DNA of 64,000 nt from Collybia mongolica (Eukaryota > Basidiomycota > Agaricomycetes > Agaricales > Clitocybaceae): the NCBI GenBank assembly GCA_013420905.1, contig JAAXNY010000006.1, positions 2,666,001-2,730,000 on the forward strand, read 5' to 3'. Under the pieces are notes generated by a model. The model saw only the letters and a program-made list of their open reading frames with translations, was not told the DNA's origin and ran no database searches. Shown here piece after piece: positions 10,860 through 22,604 of the stretch (the first letter of the stretch is position 1; each line of letters opens with the position of its first letter). The position numbers and the translations under genes were made by a program.

Positions 10860-11762
10860 TCAGAAGTTCTCCTCTTCTAGGTCTGATTCACCTGTCATGT
10901 CCTCATCCCCATCCCCATTGCCCTTGCCCTCATCCCCATCCTCTCGGTCCCCATTTCCTATGGCTGTGTCCACATCATCACTCTCGCCGTGTTCACTTCC
11001 ATCCTCATCTGCTTCCATTTCTCGATCATCATCATCTGTGTTATTGGCAAGTGTCGAGGGTGGTGGTAGATATCTGTGACGACGAGCATAGGCACGCCTG
11101 TTTTTGAGGTTGTATTTTATAAATTCCTCAACGGGCCAGCTATGGGTAAATTGGTTCAGGTACTCGTGGCGCTTTCGAGCCTGACAACTTTGTTAGTCAA
11201 AGGGAGGGTAAATAACAGGAGACTTACTACAGCAATTATTCGGGCTATTATTGGTTTGGGTTGTTGGTGCCATGAAAGGGTGTAATCAATCCCTGCCATG
11301 GCAGTCAATTCACGAATAGAACGCTATAGATAATCAGATAGATTCTGTGAATAAAAATGAAACTTATGCAAATTGATGTATATAAATCCTGGTCATCTTC
11401 TAAACACATTGCAAACTGTAAGTTAAATTTCTTTCTGCTAGAGCTGCGTGCTGGCTGTGGTATCAAGTCCGATGTTATCTCTTTTGCAGTGGCGGATTTG
11501 CACAGGGCGTCATTCTCGGCTGATGGTATTGATGAAGTTGAGCACACATTGAAGAAGAAATAAATCGGATGTAGGTACCTTGTAGTTTCTTCAGCTTAGC
11601 TTGTAGGGTCATGGTCTGTGCCGCTTCAGGTGTAATACAATTAGTGAAATCATCCTACTAGAGGAAGCGGCAACTACCTAATACTTTATTTTTGGCAGGA
11701 GTTGATCCCGACTTGACCTTGCCACCACGCTTATTGACTTTCGATGCTGAGGATTTAGCCAT
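10860..11762 (-). CDS. WAT-family gene, cassette 2 (function unknown)
   Basis: Best-preserved copy of this family. ATG at 11760-11762 opens a Lys/Arg/Ser-rich N-terminus ('MAKSSASKVNKRGGKVK'). Next come 'TPEAAQTMTLQAKLKK', 'ALCKSATAKEITSDLIPQP', 'LEDDQDLYTSI', then at about 11100-11170 'YLNQFTHSWPVEEFIKYNLKN', and finally a tail of some 70 residues rich in Asp, Glu and Gly ending at the TGA 10860-10862. The exon boundaries have GT/AG ends. The layout (basic head, helical middle, acidic tail) suggests a nuclear or chromatin-associated protein, which is inference. It is transcribed toward the subterminal array, and its 5' end faces the small ORF at 12104. Confidence 0.5.
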
Positions 11763-12103
11763 GAGGATTGTGAGAATTGAGTTGTTGAGGGAGAGGAGAG
11801 ATGTCTTGCATCCTTAAGAATTTGACCATGGATATGCTCCATGGTTAGGCACTATTGATGCGGAAGTGGAAAACACAAAATCTTGACACTAGTGCAAGGG
11901 TCAGAATGAGGAATTCTGACTCCAATTCACTTAATTGTTGCTTGATGAGTTCTAATGTCGGAAATTGGGGCAGAGGGTTTTGCTATCACAGCTCCACAGA
12001 TCTCTGAACAAGTGTTGGAAAAGACACCCATAGAGTAGTGAAATCACATATAGTGTTATTTGAGTTAGTAAAATTATAGCTCGTTATCCTAAATGCATAC
12101 CTC

Positions 12104-12358
12104 ATGCCTACCATGTCTTGTTCCTCAATACTTCACAGTGGCGTTGCAAGTCCATGCATCGACGAGGATGGCCACAACACCATAGAAAGTGTGACAGAGC
12201 CTGAAACAGACTCTGACCACAAACAATCCATTGGTCTGGAAAATCAACTTGGGCTACCGGAATACGTTGGGTGGGTTCTGTATTGTTCCAACGCCTCCAG
12301 TAGGGAGGCCAGTACAACCAACGAAATAGGTATAGATCAATTTGACAAGTGGTGCTAA
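12104..12358 (+). CDS. Small convergent acidic ORF, cassette 2
   Basis: 84-codon frame nearly identical to cassette 0 (1957-2211), with the core 'ENQLGLPE' and 'TEPETDSD'. It lies between the WAT-family gene start (11762) and the SPT5-like gene stop (12748) and points into the latter. Most differences from cassette 0 are CpG changes: CpG is kept here and mutated there. Could be a short protein or one exon of a longer transcript. Function not recognised. Confidence 0.4.
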   Translation: MPTMSCSSILHSGVASPCIDEDGHNTIESVTEPETDSDHKQSIGLENQLGLPEYVGWVLYCSNASSREASTTNEIGIDQFDKWC

Positions 12359-12747
12359 GGCTGAACATCGGATGCAGGTGATAATAATCATGTCAAGAAT
12401 TCTGGGAAAATCTCTGAGGATGGCAAGGGGGAAATGGGAGTCAGCATTATTCAATCTGTGAAAGACAAGGTATGTGCAACACTTAACTGCATTTTGGTTG
12501 TATAATTGATCATGAAAAGGATATTACAATACATATACATGTTGAAGGTGGAAGCCTAGTAAACCCAGTATTTAACTTCAATTTCCAACAAAAAAGGCAG
12601 CAGGGAAGTAAACTGGGCCATAGGATAATAGAAAAAGGAAGACAGCGTAAACGACAGAAATTAAGTCATACTTAGGATAGGATGTGGGCATGTCAATTAT
12701 CAAGCAATGTATATATTATAGAATGATTATGTTAATAGTGCCCCTAC

Positions 12748-15700
12748 TTATTTTGTGCGAGTTTTTCGAGCCTCCTCACAAAGGCTGGCCATCAGCTCAC
12801 CACCATGGGCTTTCTCATCCTTAGTCTCAATACCAACACAGAGTTTGTTGGGATTGAGCTCAAAATGCTCCTCCGATAAACTCTCGTGGCCATCCTCTGT
12901 CTGGTTGATCACAGCTAAAAGAACAAATGCATTGTCACCATCATATCAATGGTGAATCCGCCAGACATATTTACCACAATGCTTGCCCTCAATTACGAGA
13001 AGCAAGCCATTGTCGCACATTGGATTGGGATGTTTCAGAGTAACTTGCTCCGGTGACAAGAGTTCTGAAGTGATATAATGCATGGAATGGATGGATAACT
13101 CTCCATCCATCTCCACAACCAAAGTGGCTACCTCCTTGCTCTTCCGTTTCCCTTCAGTGACCAGCACTTTCACCTTTCAACCAACCAGCCGCATGTCTAA
13201 TAGTGGGTGGATGGGGCCTTGCGGCTGTGGTGAAGGGAGTGGGGAATATATCCGGGTACTTGGCCCAGCCTCGAGGGGTGGGAGCGGTGTGAGTGGAGTC
13301 CTTGACAATGGATTCCAAGCTGGCGTGAGGTAGTGGAAGTTGGGCATTGGAGTGCCACTTCCGGATGGCTTGGGGATAGGCTGTGAGGCCGCTGGTGGGT
13401 GATTTGTGATAAAATGAGTGGGAAGGGGTGTAAATATTTTATTTTTGGTGGGGGCGAAGTCATATAATTTACGATGAGAGCTTAATGAAAATGAGGCCAA
13501 GCTGACTATCAGTAGATATGAAATGACTTACCGCACTTCCACAATATCATCATAGTCCAGAACCTGCTTGGTGAAGGGATTTGGAGGTGCATAAATTGCA
13601 CAGTTACTTTGAGGCCACTCAAAGTCTCCTGCGACTGCTGAACATCCTGGACAACTGCATGGTAACCTCTCATTGCATGACCTTTCTTCTGAACTATGAC
13701 TTCCATGCCTTTCCAGGGCATATGGTTGCGCTTCATAAGGCCTGTCAATTTGTCATCTGATACTGGAGTGTGTCCATGGAGTGTAATCGGTGGGCTGATA
13801 ACTTTGATCCAATTCCTATGGACTTCATTTGGCTGTTGGACATTAATTAGTAGTTACTCAAAAATATATCAACTGTTTAGTTACCTTTAGTGCGTTGTGA
13901 AGGACAAAATCCTCATGTACCTCTTGTTCCAGCCATTCAGTAATAGAGACCATTTGTTCTTCAACCCCTACCACCCATCCCTGTTCCCCTCGCAGAGGGC
14001 CGCTCTGCACTTCAACAAAGTGGCCCGGAGCTATATACTTCCACACATTAGACCACCGGAACATCTTTTGACCCTCCCCATTCATAAGATATATTTCCAC
14101 AGAGCAAGTTCCTATAGCTTTGATAATCCCGTTGTTTCTTGACGACTTGATCACCACTTCTTCACCTTCGAAGAATTTCCATTCCGTGGGGCAAGGGAAT
14201 TGTGCTGTTGCGATATGGGGGTGGGGGGATCTTAAGAATTTGTCAAGTATATCACTTGGCATTGAGAGTGGCTTGGTGTCAATGGGGACAGAAATTGAGT
14301 GGAAATGATAAGTTTGACATTCAAGGGAGTGTAGTGGTGTGGGCAAAACCTCCCAGAGCCTTCGCCAATTGCCGGCACGGCGAAAGCCCTGGCGAGGCGT
14401 CTTGGCAAAACTCGGCGAGGGTGGCAAAACCCCCAAATCGTTTCTCTTTGGCATCTAGACAACATAAACTAGTTAAGTGAAGACTCCTAATGAACGTAAC
14501 AGCGATATTTCGTCCCATTGCTCCCTGTTTCCATCCTTGTCTTTATTAATGTCCAATTCCTCGTCGACTGTCATCGGAACATCACCCGCCCGAATGCTGT
14601 CCAGCTGGGAAATGTCGTACACCTTATCCAATGGCACGTTTGCATCCAAGCGATCCCCATCCATGGGTGAGAACGTCTGGCCCTCCAGCTTATCAAACTC
14701 CTCTTCCAGTTCTGCAAGAGTCATCTCTTCGAGACCCACAAGATCATCATCCGCTACCACATCAGCAGCTGCAGCGGAAGTCAATGTAAATGAGTCGAGA
14801 AGAACCTCAGCCCGCTCAACATTGATTCCGGGCTGTGTTTGGGTGTGCATGTGTGCATGTTTTCGACGCGTTGAGCTACCCATTTTGAGTGCAGCTTCGT
14901 TCAGCTGTCGTGTGTAGTGACTCCGAAGCATCCCTAGCGTTTCAAGGTGCGGAATGGTCAGCCGAGAGCGTTTTACACTTTGCACTCCACCTAAGTTTGA
15001 AAAAAAACCGTTCGACTTCAGCTGCATGTGGTACAATGCTGAAGATTTTGATAGCGAGTGCTTTGATAGGGTGATCAGCAGCCGAAACGAGTTGAGATTT
15101 CCACCAATCCCTCGCATCGGCTTTTCCACCCTGAAATGGAACAGCCCCCATCGAATAAGCTTTGATATCGGCCGTCAGTTTTGTAGCTTGTTCTTTTGTC
15201 CAACTCCAGCGGTTTGCAATCCGCACGGCAATTTGATAAGCATCTTCCAGTTTTCGAGAGTGTGCCGCCGTCGAGATGGCAAGTTTTCGGCAAAGGGGAT
15301 GGAGAAAAAGGGCAAGCCAGTGAAGGTCGGTATTCATCGCATGGAATTGTGTATTTATGACACGCCGAGCATGATCCAAGAATGCTTGATCTTCACCATC
15401 CCGAAGTTTCATATGGATGATTTCACGGTGAGCCCAAATGAGCTGCAACATGCAGTCAGCGAGTGTCGCGTCGCGTGCTTCAATGTCTCCAATTATGTCC
15501 ACCAGTGGTTTGCAGACACGGATCAACTGGTCTGTCAATGCCCAGCGCTCCATGTCGAATACCGCAGTACAAACATCCCTTGCAACTGGTGTGAGACCAC
15601 GTATCGTCCTTTGTGCATCGTCTCGTGTGCAGAGTTCCATCAATGCAGCTTTATGCTCTCGAACACTTGTTGCCTGTAAGATAAGCGCATAGAAACGCGA

Positions 15701-18110
15701 TTCCGTGTTGGTTTTCAATGATCGGGTAACATTCTTCCCTTTAGCAATTTGGTCAAGTTGACCACCCCAGTAGTGTGAAGCTCGAAAGAACGAGACAACA
15801 CGCGTGTTTTTCGTGATCACACTCTTGATTGTAGGCCATGCCACGATCTTCCCAACAATGGTATTGATACCATGCATGAAGCAGGGAAGTGTCTGTACAT
15901 CAACATGTGAGACTCTTGGTTGTTTCGTGATTGCAAGCCACGCACCAAAACCCAGGGATATTTTTCTGCCCAGATGCGGCGAAACGCCTGCATGGTTGTC
16001 GGATTGTCGGTGCATGCGGCAATAACTGTGGAAGGGTTCACATTTTTCCTCTCCAGAGCTTTGTCTGCAACTTCCACCAGATTTTCTGCTGTAGCTCGTC
16101 TGCCTGTTAACTCGTGCAAACTCAAAATCACGGGATGCACAGCGACTTCAGCGAGAAGGCAGCCATAAACACTCCTCCGCAATGCGTCATCCCAACCATC
16201 TAATAAGATCGTTAAATTGTTCCTTCCTTCCAAACTCTTGATATCTTCGAGGATCGCCCGCTGTTCTTCTGCTGGAAGGTATCTCTCCATCAAAACGTAG
16301 CGTGATGCAGGTGAAAAGGACGGTCGAAGTCCAAACAACCATTTTAAGAAGAATGGGTTCTCGGCTGCCTTGAAAGGGATGTTCCCGTGGACAAAGAATC
16401 TGTATGTTTTTTTAATCATTTTTCGCTTATGCCCTTTGAATCAACAATGAACTGCTTGCCTCAGCATACGGATATTTGCCTTGTCAATCTCCTCAACACT
16501 CATCGCCCGATCGAGAAAAGCATCCATCCTTCCCTTTTCCACTGCGATTACCTGACCCCTTGGTCCTTTTGCCTTTTTCTGTGTCCGCCGATCTGATGCT
16601 GACCCGTTTTCTTCATCCGAAACCTCAATCGTTTCAATTCCCCCCTTCTGCATGAGTAGCCGACGAGCCTCCAAGCGGACATCCTCTGGGACATTTGGAC
16701 AACTTTGCGGATTGGAGATGTGTTGTATGCATCGTGCATCTCGATGTTCGATGGGAGGCCTCTCGTGTGGGCAATATTTACACAGCATGTGCCATCGTCT
16801 GGTCTTGGGGTGTTGTTCGCCTGTTTTTGCGAAGTGCTCGGCAACAAATGCATCCAGGGGATGACCCCCTTTTTTGGTCTTGCTGTCCATGCACTAGATA
16901 CAGTATGGTACCGTAGCGTTGCTCGTTATCCTACATACCAACAGCCGACAAGTATATTTCAAATTACCTCTTGCCAACATTTGCCACCCCACTTTGAGCG
17001 TTTTGTTTTGCCAGGTGGCGATCGCCACTTGGCAAAACATGGCACGGCAAAACGGCGAGGTTTTGCCAACATCACTAAGGGAGTGGTCGAATATGCAATT
17101 GAAGACAGAGGCCGTTCCATCTTCTCTATATTCAACGCGCGCATTGGGATAATTCGCCATGGTGTTGACCTCCATCCCAAGGTCGAATAAGGCAGGGTTC
17201 GTGCGGGTAAGAGGTTGTTTCCTTTTCTTAGAGGAAGAGGACTTATTTTGAGGGAAGTGGGGGAGATGGGGAACTAAAAGGAGGGTAGCTTTCCCCCAGT
17301 TCTCAGTAGACAGAACATATCCAACGTCCCCTTTGTATAGCCCCCAATTGACTGTGACCCAGTCTCCAATTGATGGAGACCCTCCATGCATCTCCATATC
17401 CAGCAATTGTGTCCATTCCTCTGTCCTAATCCCAAAAAGACCATCATGGGGACAAATTATTGTTGGGGCTGAATATAGAAGTGTCGAAAGCTCGGTGTTC
17501 ATGGCAGCCTCAATGTAAAACCAGCCTTGTATAGCATCTCGGGTGAATGCTGATCGCAACCTGTGAACTGGAAGTGCATTCTGGAAGAGGTAAATAATGG
17601 CCTCCTCCTCCCTCCCCAGCTGGAGGCAGAAAATAAGGTATTTCTGTAAGAGGTATCACAAAATGCAGTGGTGAAGACTCACAGTGCAGCGGACCCTTAG
17701 CAATGGATAATCCGAGTCAACTGGACCGTGTATGGTGTTGATGGGTAGGTCATCCAATTCGATGTCTGATCTTGGCCTGTAATCGTGCGCTAGGCATTAG
17801 GCGCGTGAACGTTCCAATATCCCCTCCAAAAGGTTGTCTAGTTGGCCATCCTGGGCATGAGATCTCACCACTGATGTAGATGGTCCTGCCATGCTTTGGG
17901 GTTCTACAGTGTTGTCCCTGTCAATGAAGTCATCTGGCATGTTGGGGTGTTAGCAGGTCCCAAGCACTACAAAGGCAGGGGGGGGGGGGCGCACCGAGGT
18001 CCTGATCTTCCTCAAATCTTCATTATCCTCCTTGTCATCCACCTGAGCCTCAAGGTCAACAAAGCTGCATGCTATGTTAAGGATCTTCTTGCCTGTCATC
18101 CCTGCAGCAG
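12748..18110 (-). CDS. SPT5-like NGN/KOW protein, cassette 2 (split by hAT element)
   Basis: Reading from about 18110 leftward: 'FVDLEAQVDDKEDNEDL' and 'DDFIDRDNTVEP', an acidic start like that of SPT5; 'DSDYPLLRVRC' before an intron; an NGN domain at about 17510-17630 ('LGREEEAIIYLFQNAL', 'LRSAFTRDAIQGWFYIEA'); KOW segments 'GDWVTVNWGLYKGDVGYV' (about 17340) and, after the hAT insertion, 'GEEVVIKSSRNNGIIKAIG' and 'GEQGWVVGV' (13960-14190); 'KKGHAMRGYHAV' (13670); a Pro-rich linker (13180-13460); and a C-terminal module (12750-13170) ending '..EEARKTRTK'. Known SPT5 is larger and has more KOW domains and a repeat CTD; this is a shorter paralogue. Without the hAT insert most exons read openly; 'RSRA' near 17810 is followed by one stop that may be intronic. 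Convergent with 12104-12358. Confidence 0.65.
14332..17077 (-). mobile_element. hAT transposon with TIRs and 8-bp target duplication
   Basis: Left end TAGTGGTGTGGGCAAAACC (14332-14350) and right end, read inward, TAGTGATGTTGGCAAAACC (17077-17059) form a terminal inverted repeat of 21 bp with two mismatches. Both ends are flanked by AGGGAGTG (14324-14331 and 17078-17085), the 8-bp duplication expected for hAT. The TAGTG start is also usual for fungal hAT elements. Further 'GGCAAAAC' copies lie just inside each end. Total 2746 bp. It has inserted in the SPT5-like gene of cassette 2, between 'NCIFDHSL' and 'SLECQTYHF'. Confidence 0.92.
14473..16890 (-). pseudogene. hAT transposase, almost intact
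   Basis: From ATG 16890: a BED-like zinc finger ('CKYC..H....RDARCIQH', about residues 36-60), then 'NIPFKAAENPFF', 'LLDGWDDALRRSVYG' and 'CTDNPTTMQAFRR' (RNase-H-like core), 'CFMHGINTIVGKIV' after a 53-nt intron (about 15897-15950), a long helical region, the dimerisation motif 'IFSIVPHAAEVERFF', and an acidic tail to 14473. Two lesions: an in-frame TGA at 16441-16443 ('VHC.FKGHKRK') and a homopolymer of eight T on the coding strand near 15000-15008 where seven would keep the frame ('ERFFSNLGGVQSVKRS'). Repairing neither is implied; as read, the gene is disrupted. The frameshift could be a sequencing slip, the stop less likely so. Confidence 0.85.
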
Positions 18111-18283
18111 TGTCCTTAGGTTTCCTAAGGGCATCAGATTTTTTTGTTAGTCTATCTTTATTACTATCATTATCATTTGTGTTGGTTTTTTGTTTTAATA
18201 CACTACTACATTGATATATACTAATAAACTAATGAATCATACTTATGAAGTAGTCGACAAGGAGGGAGCAGTGGCTCCAACAG
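18110..18283. other. Short spacer before the fold-back repeat
   Basis: AT-rich, no coding signal. It probably contains the promoter of the minus-strand SPT5-like gene. Confidence 0.3.
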
Positions 18284-18515
18284 ATAGATGATGGTGGTTT
18301 GGGACAAAGAGGGAAACCATGCGAAAGCGGGCTGGGGCCTTACCTTATTCATCGGAATGTTGAAGTGTCAGGTATCCCAGCCATCGGGGTCATGTGAACG
18401 GTCATATGACCCCAATGGCCGGGATACCCGACACTTCAACATTCTGATGAATAAGGTAAGGCCCCAGCCTGCTTTCGCACGGTTTCACTCTTCGTCCCAA
18501 ACCACCACCATCTAT
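18284..18515. repeat. 232-bp near-perfect fold-back palindrome
   Basis: The left arm from ATAGATGATGGTGGTTTGGG is the reverse complement of the right arm ending CCCAAACCACCACCATCTAT. The arms run about 110 bp each with only scattered single mismatches, and the loop between 'gggtcat' and 'atgaccc' is about 10 nt. No target duplication is evident at the edges ('ccaacag' and 'ttgatatg'). Its size and shape suit a fold-back MITE or a hairpin small-RNA source. It lies between the SPT5-like gene (-) and the tnp2 gene (+). Confidence 0.85.
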
Positions 18516-18899
18516 TTGATATGCCTCCTCATAGACCCTTGGTAAGTCAATACAAATTTCTATTAGTTAGTATATAGAATATGTAGTCATAATAAGAACT
18601 TCAATACAATTTGAACATGATCATTATTGAAAGGAATACATTGACTAATAATTAAATGAAGTAGGAAACCTAGGAACGTTGTTGCAGGCATGCACGATGG
18701 CGTTCCGCCGCTTCATCAAGGTGTTCATTGGGGAGGGCAATATTGAACAGTGGGGTACTGCCCATTAGGATCAGGTTGTACATCGGAAACAATGATAGCA
18801 GGGTGTGGTGAGGTTCTGAATGTTAACCTTGGTGTGTCTGGCCATTTACAACTCATTATCTATCACTAATCTATTTATATACTTAAGACATTTAGACAC
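18516..18899 (+). other. Spacer with one possible tnp2-side exon
   Basis: Mostly AT-rich. At 18697-18765 a short plus-strand frame reads 'MAFRRFIKVFIGEGNIEQWGT' style sequence bounded by stops. It could be an exon of an adjoining gene, but nothing identifies it. Confidence 0.2.
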
Positions 18900-21800
18900 C
18901 ATGGGCAATAAATGACGCCTTTGCACATGTGGCTGCAGCAAGAGACTTCACCATAAGACTGAAGCACGGCACCTACTTGGCAAAGGGCGCTCGAATCTCA
19001 CTGCAGCAGTTCTGGAGCAAAACAATCTCCTGGTAACAAGTTCGATGGCAAAGAGTAAAGCCCCTCGAAAGAAGTCTTCAGGCCGCACCATGAAGCAACA
19101 AATTATAGGATGTGCTACACCTGCCTGACAAAGGTTACCGAACTCTGGATTCTGCCCGCCCACCAATCAACAATCCCAGAGTCATGCTCATGCTGACTGG
19201 GAGGAGAACATGCACATTGAGGACCCCCAATCGCAATTAGTCCCCATTGACTATCCAATGGATAACGAGGCAGGACCATCAAATGTTCACTCTTGCGAAT
19301 TATCACCACCATCAGCCATGCCGCACCATGAAGACCATTATGGGTTATCCAATCCACGCCGCTCTCATTGTATTGCAGCATATCTCAACAAAATTGGCAA
19401 GGAAAGATGGGGGCCTGATCCTACTTGACAGTTCATCCCCAGGGAAGGTGACGAGAGCAGCGAGGAGGTTGAGGATGAGGGAAACAAGCGGAATATGGAT
19501 ACTAATGATGACATGGACAGTGAGGGTTCTATCAACAGCAATGAGTATCTTGAGGAAGACGGTAGTGATAATGAAATGCCAAGCACAGAGCCTGGGTTAG
19601 AGGGTATCTCGGTGTGGGATCTTCTTGGCGAAGGGTTTTTGAAGGAAGCCTTGTGGTTAGGTGTGTCCACTTGGGTCCTTCGAAACACTCTCTGATCCAT
19701 ATCCTCATAGAGGAAGTATTAGACAAGAGTGACTTAAAAATCCTCCATCTCTATACCATCAAAATTGAAGAAGGCCTCACTCATAAAGCTTACAACAAAA
19801 TCCGTTATCTTCTTCCTGAGCTGTCAGCCAACAGTTTGAAGAACACAGAGAAATGAACCCAGTTTCTTTCCGGTTTTCAGCCAGTACATTATGACTGTTG
19901 CACCTCCTCATGTGTGTGTTACACTGGGCTGTACAAAACCCTTATACAGTGCCCCAAATGCAATAAGGATTGCTACAAAGCTGATGGAAAAACACCCCTC
20001 TCCTATTATGAATATCTCCCTATCATCCCCCGACTCCGCACCATGGTCTCAAGCCGTGCTCAAGCCAGGAAGATGCAATATCAGTCTAAGCACAAACATA
20101 TCCCAATGAAAATGACTGATATCTTTGATGGTACACATTATCAATTACTCCAGGAGACTTATATTACAATTGGTGATGAAGAACTCCCTATATGGTTCTT
20201 CTCAGATCCCCGCAACATAGCACTGGGATTATCTACAGATGGTTTTGGTCCTTTCAAGTGCCATAACAAAACTGCCTGGCCATTAATTCTATTTAACTAC
20301 AACCTTCCTCCTGAAGAGCGAATGCTCAAGGCAAACATCATTCCACTTGGGTCAATTCCTGGGCCGAAGAAACCCTACAATATGGATTCCTTCTTGTGGC
20401 CTGTATTTCAAGAATTACTACAGCTCAAGATTGGTGTTTCTGCCTTCAATGCTCTGACTGAATCCATATTCCTTCTCTGAGCATTTCTAATTGTTGTTTT
20501 TGGTGATATACCCACAGTTTCCATGGTCATGCGAATGAAGGGTCACAACGCCATCTATCCTTGCAGAATGTGCACCATCAAAGGCATCTGTGCCCCATCC
20601 TTGTGAGTGACAACCCATTATGTTCCGCTGTGCCATGATGGCTTTCCACAGCCACAAGAACAATACAACGCATCAGAACTTCCACTACGAACTCATTCGT
20701 CATTCATTGAACAAGCAAAAAAAGTCCAGTTTGCTGTAACCAATGCAGAGTCCAAACACCTTGCAACTAAATATGGCATCAAGGGTATTCCACTCCTCAG
20801 TACACTGAGTTCACTATCTTTTCCTACCTCGTTCCCTTATGATTTCATGCATCTTATATGGTCTAATCTCATCCCGAACTTAATTCGGCTTTGGACTGGA
20901 AAATTCAAAGATCTTCCCCACAATGACAAAGGCTATGTATTATCCTCAACCATATGGGAGGCTATTAGAGAAGCCACTGCAGATGTGGGGAGTACTACTC
21001 CAGCAGCATTTGGGTCTAGGGTTCCTAATATTGCATCAGAGAGGTCTAATATGATTGCAGAAACATATTCAGTCTGGACATTTTACATCGTGCCAACTCT
21101 CCTTAAAGGCCGATTTGTACATCCCTGATACTATAAGCACTTTATTAAACTAGTTAGACTGTTAACAATTTGCCTCCAATTTGAAATTACACAAAATCAA
21201 ATAGATGAGCTTGAAAGGGGGTTTCAGGATTGGGTCGAGGTGTATGAGCAGTAAGCACTTCTCGCAACCCAGAGGTCATTTTCTGATATATATATTAACA
21301 GCCTATATTATAAATATGACCCACTGCATGTATTGACTTGCCCCCTCACAATTCATGCACTACTCCATATCGCACCAACTGTCAGGGCCATGGGTCCGGT
21401 CTGGGCCTATTGGGCATTTCCAATGGAGCGCTACTGTGGTGATATCCTCCACCATGTCAAGAGCCAATGGTTTCCTTATGTGAGCATCAATAACTATATC
21501 ACCTCATGTGCCCAGTTGGCACACATAACTCTTCTCTACAATTTACAAGGCAAACTTCAGGTCTTACCTGCAAAGTCCCATGATCAGGATTTCAAATTAG
21601 ATGAATGTACGTTGTTTATCATACTATGCAGTCCTTCAATAATTATAGTTAAGATCCATTACATGTCCTCACCCCACCAAAAGGACCTGCAGCAAGCCTC
21701 TCTCGTTCCCTATGGATGGTGCTCACAGTGACATTGGCTACCCGCCTCAAGAAATCCCCATCAGTGATTTGACAGCTTATACCACAAGTGACGCAATTCC

Positions 21801-22295
21801 ATCAATACGGCCAAGTATACCACCTGGAGGGCGGTGATACTATGCATGCCTGCAAGCTTCTTCCACTTAGGTCTGACAGCTGTGATATGTCATTTGTCAA
21901 GGTATATTATGCATTTCTGATTTTTTTGACATACTCTGACTCATACAAACCCCAGTATCAACTCGAGGTTGATAAATTTGCACATCACAGGTCCCGAAGA
22001 TCCGAGTTTGAGCTGTGAGAGTTTTTCGGGCAACTCCATTGTTTTCTCGTTGTTGATATCCCAGCATCCCCAAGAGAGGGGATTGAGGCAGAATCATTCA
22101 TTTATGCAGTTATCAGGCAGGTCAAGATATCAGAAGCAGCAACTGATTATTGTTCCTTGAACTATTACAAAGACCTAGGATCTATAGAATGTGTTGATCT
22201 CAACCAGGTGGAATGTGTGATTGGTTGCATTATGGATCGTGGAAAGTGGTCAATTATTGATCGATGTCATTCCTTATCTTCAATACATACATAGT
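18900..22295 (+). pseudogene. CACTA (EnSpm) tnp2 transposase, degraded
   Basis: CACTA transposases of the tnp2 family (Pfam 'Transposase family tnp2') are DDE enzymes common in mushroom genomes. Visible in order: 'CTCGCSKRLHHKTEARHLLGKG' Cys-rich start (18916); acidic region (19440-19600); 'ILIEEVLDKSDLK' (19700); zinc-binding 'CPKCNKDCY' with 'YYEYLPIIPRLRTM' (19950-20045); 'MTDIFDGTHYQLL'; 'NIALGLSTDGFGPFK' (20213); 'WPLILFNYNLPPEERM' and 'GPKKPYNMDSFLWP'; 'MKGHNAIYPCRMC' after an intron; 'FPYDFMHLIWSNLIPNL' (20838); 'GPVWAYWAFPMERYCGDIL' (21392); the C-terminal 'YYKDLGSIECVDLNQVE'. Stops occur in the N-terminal exons and near 22015, so it is probably inactive. Plus strand, ending before the right subterminal array. 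Confidence 0.8.
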
Positions 22296-22604
22296 TGATA
22301 CATCCATTCTTTTATCAACTACATATACTACTCTTTTTGCCCATACATCTTACAGCCTTGCTCAAGCAATATTTTAATAATAGTAATAGCATAATCCTTT
22401 GGTTCCTTAATGCCATGCTGAATTACTCTCAAGAGCTTGCCTTTGGGCCCCCTTCACCTGAACTTACTAAGTACTCCAAGCTTACAAAATATAACCTCAG
22501 ATTGTTCCCCCTATTAATTTAATTAAACAAAGTACTGTCTTTAAATTCCATTCTTTTGTATAAATTTTGTACCCCCCTATCAGATGAAAATATACAACCC
22601 AACT

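Noticed and set aside
11357..11563. 68-codon plus-strand frame as a gene
   Set aside because: It is antisense to an exon of the WAT-family gene, whose reverse-strand reading is conserved with cassette 1.
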